From Citrus sinensis (taxonomy: Eukaryota; Streptophyta; Magnoliopsida; Sapindales; Rutaceae), in contig NC_068560.1 in NCBI RefSeq assembly GCF_022201045.2, positions 34,187,001 through 34,251,000 on the forward strand: 64,000 nt of DNA. Direction: 5' to 3'. A program made the translations under genes and the position numbers. This document shows positions 24,011-35,110 of this stretch, piece after piece. Within the stretch, counting starts at the first letter, position 1. Each line of letters opens with the position of its first letter. Below the pieces are notes generated by a model, which was not told where the DNA came from, ran no database searches, and worked only from the letters and a program-made list of their open reading frames with translations.

Positions 24011-24798
24011 AGGAAAACGACGTTTTTGGCCATGATCAAGGCATACATACGAGAGGTAGATATGCATCAGACAAACTGCTCTTCAATGGGCTATTGTTGA
24101 GAAATTTGAATTGAATCCGAGTTTACCTTGAGTTTTAAACAAATGGACACTGTTGTGAATTTGCCATGTGCTTTGTTGCGTGTAGCCTAATCCTATTAAT
24201 ATTTCAACTAATTTTGGCACTGGTTGCTTCTAATTAGATGGGTCAACAGATCGTGTGGCGATTCCCACTCCTTCAAGAATTAATATCGCCTTGGTCTTTA
24301 GTCAATCACGATTTTTTCTTCATTATTTTTTTTCGTAAAATAATGGTTAAAAGATGCGTCCATCAGAATCCCAAAATATTTCGGTCACAGAAATAAGCTT
24401 GATGAAGAAGAACAAGGAAAGGAAACGATGGTGGGAAGTGTTTGGCAATGCCAACAAACCCATCTACGTTGATGTTAATTTGCTGACTCGACTGGAACAA
24501 TAAGAGGGACTCCGCGATAATCACTTGGCAATTGCAAATTAAAACTTACACTATTTCCTTATTTTAGACCACCCACTCATCGACTCATGAAGACGCAAAG
24601 GAAGATAATTGTCTTGTACATCTCAGCTCACAGGATCTAAACCCTTCGAGGCTACGGGGCCATCAGGATTCATTCTCTCTACTCGACGTTGGAAGAGAAT
24701 TGACAAGGGAATAACAAACTACCTTGCATACAGTGTTGTAGTACTACTGAATTTCCCATGACCTAAGCTGATATTTTGCTAGTCTGTTTGGTATATAC

Positions 24799-26123
24799 TA
24801 GGGGTGTTCGCGGATCGGATTTTACGGATTGGACATCAATCCATATCCGATCCATGATTTTGTGGATTATAATTTTTCAATCCAATCCACGGATTGATAA
24901 AATTCAATCCAAATCCAATCCATACATCTGCGGATCGGATGCTGATTTGACTCAATCCATATCCAATCCATACGTCTGCGGATCGGATGTGGATTTGACT
25001 CAATCCATATGCAATCCACCATTTTACGCATTAGTTTTCGAATTAAAAATTTTTAGTTCTCTCCAACTAATGAAATAAAAAAATATAATATAAAAATAAT
25101 TTTGCTACCAATTAAATTTAAAATTGAATAGAATTTAAATAAATAAATTGTTTAAATAAAGCTAAAATAATACATTTAAAGTTTCACAATATAACACAAC
25201 GAGACTAAGTATTCAAATAAAGCTACAATAATACGTTCAAAGTTTCAAAATATAACACAACAAGCTTAATTGTTCAAATAAAGTTACAATAATACGTTAA
25301 TATAACACCGAAATTAATTGTTCAAATAAAGCCACAATTAATTGAAATGGCGAAGTTTCGGAAACCAAACATAGTCTGATCCTTCACCAGGGCTGTTGCG
25401 CTTGTCGAAAAGTGGTGATTATGGAGCCATCCACGATGGGAACCAGGAGAAGCCGTACGGGTGGCGATTTTGAAGGTTGTGATAGTGAAATTGTTCAACT
25501 GGAACCAGTGAATGTGAAGTGGCTCAATGGACTTGAGAAAGAAGATGGTTTGCTCTCGTCGGAATCGCGCGACCGATGTCCTTTAAATCCGTGTTGAGAG
25601 TGTATTCAACTAGTATTGAGTGTTGCTAGTGTGTGTGACGGCGGGGAAGCTTAGGGTTTTTTGTTTGCAAATTGTTTGTGACTTGGCGTTATGTTACTTT
25701 ATTTTTGCTAGTGCGTGTGACTTTTCTTTTATTTTGTTTTACAATTTTTACAAGTTATATTTGTATATTTGATAATTTAATTATTTTTCATTTTATATTA
25801 TTATTGGGTAATGGCTAAGATATGTTATAGTGCTTAGTAACTATGTAATGTCACATTTATAATTTTTTAATTAAATTTATAATAATTTTTAATTATATAT
25901 ATATATATATGTATATTTTTTTTTTTTTGCGGATTCACGGATTTCTGCGGATTTACAGAAGTAAATTCATATCCAATCCATCGACTGCAGATTTTTAAAT
26001 TTTCAATTCATATCCAATCCACCAATCCACGGATCGGATTTATACGGATCGGATTCAGCGGATCGGACGGATTGAGCGGATTGGACGGATTGAGCGGATC
26101 GGATTGGATTCTGAACACCCCTA
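24799..26123. mobile_element. Non-autonomous hAT transposon
   Basis: The 1325-bp element has 11-bp terminal inverted repeats TAGGGGTGTTC/GAACACCCCTA and exact 8-bp target duplications GTATATAC at 24791-24798 and 26124-26131, the hallmark of hAT elements. Both subterminal regions (24810-25020 and 25925-26110) are packed with short repeats of the types CGGATCGGAT, GGATTGGAC and ATCCAATCC in both orientations, as expected of hAT transposase binding regions. The interior holds a 61-bp tandem array and a GC-richer stretch (about 25380-25640) with a 61-codon frame that I do not recognise; no transposase domain is visible. Confidence 0.93.
25149..25340. repeat. 61-bp tandem array inside the hAT element
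   Basis: Units built around TTCAAATAAAGCTACAATAA begin at about 25149, 25210, 25271 and 25319. The third is shortened to 48 bp and the fourth is partial. Confidence 0.85.
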
Positions 26124-26573
26124 GTATATACCTTCCTTGTTCCACTCTTATAAAAAACAATATAAATGAAAAAAAAAATTCCCGAACAAAATGTATGACC
26201 AAAAAAATTATTTTTCTACTAATAAATCGGAAACGCAGATTGAGAACAACAATCTTCAATCATTCTATGAATCTATTCTCAAACAAAAAGACATGATAAA
26301 AACTTGCTGAACCAAAAAAAACAAAATACCGCGAGGAAAGAAGGGAGAGATAAATTTGCTGTGTATAACGAGAGGGCCAGCTGTGGAACAATTAATCTGA
26401 TTCGTAGCAATGACATTTACTTTTTCCTCATTTCATTGTACAAGTTTTTTTTTTTTTTTAATTATAAGATTATTAATTAGATTACAACTCATATTTCATG
26501 AGATTAATATACCAATATTTAGAATAACATAATTACTGAGATTAATTTACAAATCTTATATAGTATAATCCAG

Positions 26574-26607
26574 AGACGTCTACTTCACTCAGACGTCTAC
26601 TTCACTC
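26574..26607. repeat. 17-bp tandem duplication
   Basis: AGACGTCTACTTCACTC occurs twice head to tail at 26574-26590 and 26591-26607, in the intergenic space before eIF5B. Confidence 0.9.
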
Positions 26608-27220
26608 GCAATTCGAAAAAAAAAAACCCCAGGAAGAAAATTAAACCCCACAATACTCGAACCCATAGTTCTAACCACTAGATTAAAGCCTACTAACTTA
26701 TCTGTGTACAATTATCTGTGTACAAGTTAGATTGCAAAGGAAACTAAAACAGGCCAGGCAATCCAGGAAAGAAAATGGTGAGTGCATGGCTTTTGGTCTA
26801 TGAAAATGGAAAATCAGGGAGATCACTTTCTCGCGTACAAAAAATTGCATAAGAAAATGTCATAACATCTGCGTATATTAAAAGAAAAATGATTTATTAA
26901 TCACCTGGAAACATCAGTGATAACTATAACAAAACTTGAAATGCAAGTTAAAACATCTCCAAAGACACCACTCAACAAACTCTCAGCCCTCCAACGCCAT
27001 TACCGCTCTGCATACTTGCAGCTTGTACGTACATGATGCCAATAACGAAGGCATTTTGATGGAGATTCTCAGTTTCCTTTAGCCAAAAAGTACGATTTTG
27101 TTATTCCAACCTCTGCATATATCAGTGTAGCTCAAAATTTTCTTCACTCGACAGACCCTTCACATCGGACTCGAGCGTCACTCCCTCACTGATCAGCCAT
27201 TTGTCAACTATATATACTTC

Positions 27221-30200
27221 TTATTGTATCTTGAAAAGGTTTTTCAGCTTCACCAGCAACCTCCACTCATCCATAGAGAGATCATCCTGAAACATATTAA
27301 ATTTTCATAAGCAACCAGCCTGACTTTAACCAGAAAGTCGATAAAAGTAGAATTTTTTAAAACTTACCCGGTAATTGGCTTTAAGAACATCAATTGATTT
27401 CCTCGAAATGTGGCTCACAAGTTCATCCTCAATATCAAAATGCCTGCCAAACATTTTCTGCTGCTCCTCAGAATTGGATCCAGCTATCTGCAAAAAAAAA
27501 ATGCGTAGATAAGATCAACTCCAATGAGAGATCAAAGAAGTAGAGCGCAAAAGCATTCACATAATAGTTCAATCACTAAGAATAATCATTTTTACCATCA
27601 GCACATATATTGCAAATCAACTCTAGAACTAATAAAGATTCCATGGGCCACATTTATCGGGAATCCTAATTCTACCCATGTCATTCTAGATGTGTTTTTA
27701 CATTATTTTAATTTCTTTGTTATACATAATCTCCACAATTTCCAGACACAGATAAACCTGAAAGACAACTAGAATCTATTGATTCAATGAAAACTATTTA
27801 CAAAGATGTATGCTGATTAAGAAAACTTAGAAAAAGCACCATAAAACCAGAAAAAAATATAGCAAAAACTGTGTACCAGAAATAGCATGAGTCTGAGCAG
27901 GACCTTAAAAACAGTACAAGCAGTTTATCCTTTAAGGCTATAAACAAAAGATTCTATAATAAGCAACAAGTCAGATCTCATACCTTGATGGCTGCTTTCT
28001 GGCCTTTCTTGGCAGTATCAACGGGTTTATGGTTATTTTCAATAGACGCAATTCGGCCAATATCAATAAAATCCCTTTGGGGAATACAAATTGGAGTTCC
28101 AACCTGTATAAAAAGGCAGATAGTATCAGAGGGCTGTAAAATCCATACAAGATATCAATGTACAAAAGCTACTCATACTCATTGCAGAACAAGTTATAGG
28201 GCACCACAATTCCACTTATACTCAAAATTTCGGGTCTGGTAACTAGTGGAGGCTACGCTATCCCATCCCCAAAATGTAACCCAATTTTTTAAATAAGGTG
28301 AAGATGAACATAAAGATTTGGTGGGTCTCAGATTAATTTGAAGTGATGGAGGATTAAATGTTTCTTTGCTACAAGAATTAAATTTTGAGCTTCTATCTCT
28401 CCGGAGTTCAAAGATATACTTTCTTCTTTATTTTGATTAATTGGGAAGCAGCTATGGTGTAATATCGTTAGTTAGAATATATGATCTTGTAGAAGTTGAA
28501 ACTCTTGGACTTGGAGAATTTTTATATTTTCCTTCTCTGTGGACTTCTTGTCCCTCCTCTATGTACACTTCCTACATCTAATATACTTATTTTGTTTCTG
28601 AGAAGAAGAAGAAGAAGAATAAAGGCAAGAACAAATTGGAACGCAGACATTCGTACCTTTGCTATGCCTTCAACAACATCAACCCCCAAGACGATTGGAT
28701 CTTTCTTGTTGAAAACACAGTTTGGTAAAATCTTGAGAACACATGGGAAGACAGCTTCATCAGCAGCTTCCCTCTTCTTCTCCTCCTTGAGATTATTAAT
28801 ATAAGCTGTGAATTGATCGAATAAATGGTAAATAATATCAGCAATGAAAATCTTTACACCCAGTTCTTCTGCAAGTTCCCGAGCCTCCGGTGTAACTTTG
28901 ACGTCAAATGCCAAGATAGTTGCATACTCCTTTTTCTTCTCAAGCATTACACTGGCCCTCATGACATCTTTCTTATGTACAGGACCTATGCTTATACCAC
29001 TGACAGGAATCTTAACAGCATCGGACTTCAAGAATTCCAGCAATGCTTCCAAAGAGCCTAAGGTAGATGCTTGTACACAAACACCCTCACCACTTTTGTC
29101 AATCCTGCTCATGACTGATTTCATATCTTCCATTGCTTCTTCCTTGACATCTTCCAAATCATCATCAGGCCCAACCACATACAGACCAGTGCCAGCAATA
29201 GCATGCTCGAGGCCCTGCAGTAAAATACAAAACTCAATTAAACAGGAAATTAATCTAACAGTACAGGTCACAACTCTACGAAACTGCTAATAAACAAAAA
29301 AATTGCCAAGTATGTCAGGCAAGTTACATCACCTGGGCAGTAATCTTAATACCCTGTGCAGCCTTGATCTGTTTATGGTGCAGGTAAGTCCCCTGAAATT
29401 CAGCAGCAATAGCATCATCAAAGTTGAGAATAAATATGTTTCGCAACCACAACACTGGTAGCATACCAAACAGCCATACTTTGAGCCATACAAAACAAAC
29501 AGCATACCAATCTGAAAGATTGTACCATCCATAAATACAGATACAATAGGTGCTGCTCCAATCATTACATGACTATTATGACATCCATTATCTCTGAGAG
29601 AGATGTGAAGAAAACGAATATGCTTTAATCAAAAAGTACATTTACCAATATCCAACATTCAACATATTTGTAATGCATTATCTTATCTTTTAATAAGATT
29701 GGACCAGATTAATGGAAGAATGGAAAATGGTAACCTATTATCACTATCTTGAGTTTACATGATATAACCAGAAAACAGGCAGTCAATGACAGATTTCCCA
29801 ACAGGAATTTAATCATTTCCAGTCTTCAGTGAATACAACAGGTATGTAAAGGCTTTCATTTATTCGGTTCAGTGGCAGTAAACATTCAGTTTCCATAAGC
29901 ATTTTCAAAATATCAAAAATTCATAGGACAAAATTATTTCTTCAATCGCAAACCAATTTATCATTCTATTGTTGGAGAGTAGAAGTCCCAGTGTAGATCC
30001 TTACCTTAACACGCAGTTCCTTCATTGGATGGGGTGTCAATAAGGCACGAATCGTGGTGACAATAGGTCCCTAAATATAAAAGTATATTTGTGAGAAACT
30101 TAAAACAACATTTTACCAGATTTTATATGAAAATAAGTTGTCAGATCCTTGCCTGCAAGCCACAAACAACAATCTGATCTCCTTCATGAAGCACACCATT

Positions 30201-33200
30201 AACTAACACAACGTCAATTGTTGTCCCATGGCCTTCAATTACCTTGACCTCCAACACCGTACACTGACAGAAAGATCCAATACACAATTAAGACTCCTCA
30301 TGCTAATGCAATGCAATATCATTGAAGCAACCAAGGACCAAATGAACAAAATCAAACCTGCAATTCATTTCTGAATGTCAGTTTCTCAACCATTGTTTTC
30401 TGAGTCCATTGAACCAGCAATAATAACAAATCAGGGATCCCTTCTCCACTGTAACACCAGAAATTCAATATTATTAGGACAATAACCAAGAAGTAATTAA
30501 AGATTTTGCAAGTAACAAGCATTGAACAGAGTTGCTAAAAGCCTAGAGATAGAGGAGATAGATTCCAAAGCATACCTTATTGCACTAGTGGGTACAATAT
30601 TGAAAGTTTCTCCCCTATCTTTATTTTTGTAGTATAATTCTGTATTCATTCCTTGCTCCTTAAGTTGAGTTACAATCTGCCAAACCAAACAATAACAAAA
30701 ATAAGAAAACATAAACAGAATCAACAAACAATAAAAGCTAATAGTGACAGAGATGGCTGAATCTATGTCACCTGTACAAGCCTCATGTTAAATTCATTTT
30801 GCACATCTGTATTTTGTTGTTTGATTGCTTTCACAATAGGTGCATTGCGGCAAGTTTTCCACCCATAGAGTCTGTCCACCTGAAAAATAAAGCGGTAAAG
30901 AAATTGAAATTGAAAATGAAGTGCCGGAAAAGCAAATAACAGTTCCCCTAGAAACTGAATCTTACCTTGTTTAATGCAACAATGAACTCTGTATTCCTCA
31001 TTTTCAAAAGATTCAATGATTCTATGGTTTGTGGCTCCAAGCCATGCATAATGTCAACAACCAAAATAGCAATATCACAAAGTCCTGAACCTCGTGACCT
31101 TAGATTAGTAAAAGACTCGTGCCCAGGGGTATCAATAACTAATAAACCTGGAACCTTCAACGTCGCATTAGCTTTCAATTCCCTAGTTCTCTCGCGTATG
31201 TTCTCAGCAGGGAAATATGTTGCACCAATCTGTTGTGTAATGCCCCCGGCCTCACCTTCCTGAACATTAGTCCCTCGGATACAATCCAGTAGCTTCGTTT
31301 TACCAGTATCGACATGGCCCATAATGCAGCAAATAGGAGAGCGAAGGTTTTCTTCAGCCTGCTTTGGGGTGGCATCTACTTCTGGTTCTTTACTTTTTGC
31401 AGCAGGCTCTTTCTTCCTGGTCACAGCATCCTGAGACTTCAATGGCTGCTCAGGAATGGCTTTCTTAACAGCAACAGCTGGCTTTTCAGCTGAAAACAAA
31501 TATATTAATACCACAAGGATAAAAAACAAAAAACAAAACAACCGATAGCGACTCAATGGCAATATAAAGCAATAAACCTCACCTGCATCACGTGGAGATG
31601 GTATAGCACTCTTTATCTCTTTCTTCACCAGAGGTTCAGGTTCAGAATCAGCCTCTTCATCATCAAATGCCCCTTTGACATTGAGATTAACATCATCCCA
31701 GCTCTTTGCATCCCATTCCTCATCATCATCATCATCTTCTTCTTCTACTTCATTTTCCTTGGGCGCATCAGCAATTTCTGGTTTCTCCTCCACAGTTAAT
31801 GATTCCCCTTCTTCAACTTTCTCTGTTTCCCCAACATCCACCTCCAATAGAGTTTCTTGCTTCTCTTGCTCTTTTTCTTTGGACTCTATGCTGAGCTCCT
31901 TAAGAGGCACAGCACCATTTGCTTGATGGTGAGCTGATTTCTTTTTTGTCTGATATTTGGGTCGTTTTGATGCAGCTTCCTTGTCACCAGTGGGAAGAGG
32001 AATACCTTTAGCCAGAAACTGGTTCCTCATAGCCTCCAACCGACGTGCTTCTTCCTTCTGCTTGCCAGTTAAAAGCTTGCCTTCCTGTTTCTTCTTCAAA
32101 AGCTTCTCCTTTTCTTTTTCCTTCTTTCGACGCTTAGCCTCTTCTGCTTGTCTCTCAAGTTCTTCTAGCCTCTTTCGCTCCTCTTCTTCCTTCCTTAACC
32201 TTTCCTCCTCTTCCCTTTTCTTTCTCTCTTCAGCTTCTTTTCGTCGAGCAAGTGCTTCCTGCATCTCCCTAACTTGCTTTGACATTTTCTTCTCTGGTCC
32301 TTTACTCTTCCCATCATTCTTTTTGGTTTCCACAGCTTCGCTTTTCCCCTGCTGTTTATCTTCTGCTGCTGCAGCCGCCGCTGCCTTCTTCTCCTTTTCC
32401 TTCTCCTTCTTCTTTTTCTTCTTCTTTGATGCGGCAGACTCCTCTTTTTCTTCTTCACCTACCTTCTCATCAGCAGCATCTGGTGGTGCAACAGGTTCAG
32501 GAGGCTGAACCTGAACTTTCTCCTCTTGTGGAGCAGGGCCTTGACCAAGCTCTGCAAGAATTTTTTCTAGATCATCCTCTTCTTGAGCTGTCCTTTCACT
32601 CCTAGGCTTCTCCTTCTCCTTCTTCTTCTTCTTATTCTTTGATGTTTGTGCCACCACTTCGCCCTTATTAACTTTAAAATCATCGGATTCGACAATACTA
32701 CTATCCCCACTTTGTTGCTTCGTGTCAACAGCACCTGAAACATCACTTAGCACAGGAGCATCTTCAACAACATTTTCCTCATCAAGCAATACTTCACTAA
32801 ATGAACTAACAGTCTTCTTTGAAGACTTGGTCTTCTTTTTCTTGTCCGTGAAAATAATAGGTTCATCTTCTTCATCCTTGTCTTTCTTCTCATCATCATC
32901 CTCATCCTCATTTTCAAGCAGATCAAATGCAGAACTCCTCATCCTGCCACCCTTATTCGACTTCTTTTTCTTGTCCGTGAAAGTAATAGGTTCATCATCT
33001 TCATCTTTGTCTTCCTTGACATCATCATTTTCATTGACAAGCAGATCGAAAGTAGAACTGTTCTTGCCACTCTTCTTTGATTTCTTTTTCTTGTCTGTGA
33101 AAATAACAGGTTCATCTTCTTCATCTTTGTCTTCCCTCACATCCTCATCTTCATCATCAAGAAGATCAAAAGCAGAGGCCGAAAATCCAGTAGTACCGCT

Positions 33201-33812
33201 CTTCTTCTTGCCACCTTTCTTTGACTTCTCCACCACATCATCATCATCATCATCACTCTCCTCCACAGAATGATCATCATCAATCACCTCACTTTCACTA
33301 CCACCATCAACTGCATCAAAAGCCGCTGCCGCAAACAGACTACCACTCTTATTCCAACCTTTCTTCAAACCCTCCTTCGTTTTACCCTTACTCGCCAGAG
33401 AAACATACTTCCCCTTGCTAAGTTTATCCCCTGAATCATCATCATCATCATCCTTATCTGCCCCCTCAAGCAACTCAAAGGCTGATTTAGATAAAGCATT
33501 ATTACCCCCATTCTTTTTCCCTTTCGACTTCTTCTTCCCAGTGAACACAATTGCCTCTGCATCATTCTCTTCACCCTCCTCCCCCTTAGAATCATCATCT
33601 TCAGCCTGCAAATTCTTCTGATTTCCCTTCTTCCCTTTCTTCTTCTTATTGTTATTCACAGCCTCCTCTTCTTGCGGCTCCTCCGTTAGTTCAGTACCTA
33701 TAGAATACTCATCATCATCAATAACAACCGCCTTCTTCTTCGATTTACCACCGCCCTGAGCCACCGCAGGCAAATTCGCTTCGTCTCTCACTGATGGCTT
33801 CTTCCGACCCAT
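27221..33812 (-). CDS. eIF5B: Eukaryotic translation initiation factor eIF5B
   Basis: Twelve coding exons (minus): 31583-33812, 30966-31489, 30772-30879, 30576-30676, 30358-30448, 30153-30263, 30005-30070, 29333-29392, 28657-29214, 27984-28103, 27368-27487, 27221-27286. They sum to 4155 bases, 1384 residues, in frame throughout. eIF5B is the IF2-type GTPase that joins the 60S subunit to the 48S complex. The N-terminal half is a charged, Lys/Glu/Asp-rich region with internal repeats. The GTPase starts near residue 795: GHVDTGKT (about 801-808), [18 protein letters not shown], and NKVD formed across the exon 2/3 junction. Domain II ([12 protein letters not shown]), domain III ([17 protein letters not shown]) and domain IV ending KLKNLFKIQ follow. 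The start is ATG at 33812. The intron after exon 6 has a GC donor (GCAAGG at 30152). Confidence 0.96.
32815..33200 (-). repeat. Acidic/lysine tandem repeats coding within eIF5B
   Basis: Three copies of about 120 bp encode a unit of the form [30 protein letters not shown]; diverged relatives lie on either side ([11 protein letters not shown] upstream). They occupy roughly residues 205-330 of the unstructured N-terminal region. Such repeats can vary in copy number between alleles. Confidence 0.85.
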
Positions 33813-34260
33813 CACAATCTAGGGTTAGGTTTCAACAAATTTTGGCTTAATATAACAAGACTTAAGTCTCTAACACCCTGGTTCCAAATCAACAACCAAA
33901 AAAAGAGTACGCTCGTATATAGATATCAACGCATGTAACTACAAAAACTGTTCAATTAAATTGTAATAAAATAAATAAAAAATCCTGATCAGATCAACAT
34001 AAACCCCAACTTTCTTTAATCTTTAATCTACACATTCAATCATTAAATATATACGTGCAAATAATGAATAAAGAAAGAGCAAGAAAGAGCGAAAAAGAGA
34101 GCCAACTTGAAGCGATAACGTCGAAAGGACGAACGGAATCGAATGAAAGATTGAGAAGAGATGAGTTGCATAAAATTTGAGGGTCTGTTTTCTTCCCTTC
34201 TGCTGTGAGTAACGCACAGAGACACAGCGACAACGAAGAGAGATTTGTTAAGAGACACGG
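33813..34260 (-). promoter_or_regulatory. 5' leader/promoter region of eIF5B
   Basis: This stretch precedes the eIF5B start. It includes the CTAGGGTTAGG telo-box-like motif just before the ATG (about 33820-33830), common in leaders of plant translation genes. No other exon or ORF was found. Confidence 0.35.
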
Positions 34261-34299
34261 GAAGAGTTGAGCGTGAATTATAATAATGAAATAAATTCT

Positions 34300-35100
34300 A
34301 CGCATGATCCTTCTCCTAGGGTTGTGTTTATGGGCCGGGCCGGATCCACAGTGAAATGCCAATCGCCGCCATCTGTTTGATCTGATCTTCTTGTCTGGGA
34401 TTTTCTATAAATGTTTTATATACAAAATAAAATAAAATAGGAAAATAGTCTGGGGAGTTTTGTTCTAATTTTTTTATATTAGTTTACTGGGATTGGTATT
34501 TACTTATCTTATTTTGATAGGATTGTTATGAAATATAATAATCTTACTAATAGGATTGTAATTAGTTATTTTATCATATCATATATAATTCTCAGCGTTG
34601 GATTATCCCGCTTTCTTTTCATACAAAATATGATGATAAATGAAGATTAAAGCATATATTTTATAATACATTTGTTAAAGTTTATGCATATTAGTTTTTG
34701 ATAGGACTACTTAATGATTTCCAATATGCATCGTAATTTGTAGTTCTTCAAAAAAATAATAATATTAATCAATTTTGACATTTTCTGTGAACTAATTTTA
34801 ATTATCATTTGATTAACTATTTAAAATGTTAGAAAATAAATTGACGACCCAATACGTTTCTAATAGAAAATTTGAACGAAGGTTCATCATATTCCAATTC
34901 CTGATATTATTCACATCATAATGAAGGACGCCTTTTCTTTATTATAGATCAGTTCTCAATCCAAAAGGCTGGAAGGGGAAAGCCATTAGCAAAACCAAAA
35001 TAAACGGTAGCTAGGGGATGGATGAACCAATAAACCATTTGGCTATGGTTGGCTGACATTCGCAAAGAGGAAACGAGAATAAGGCAGCAGATATCCTATT
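34300..35100. other. Intergenic region between eIF5B and QCR6
   Basis: AT-rich DNA with no supported gene. A motif AAACCCTA (GGGTTGTG complement area near 34318) belongs to the eIF5B promoter side. Confidence 0.4.
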
Positions 35101-35110
35101 AACTTCATAA

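Noticed and set aside
24776..25078. Plus-strand 100-codon frame with repeated SNPYICGSD-like units.
   Set aside because: The repeats are the subterminal transposase-binding motifs of the hAT element read as protein.
31675..33621. Several plus-strand Ser-rich open frames opposite eIF5B.
   Set aside because: They are the antisense of Glu/Asp/Lys-rich codons of eIF5B (Ser- and Phe-rich shadows).
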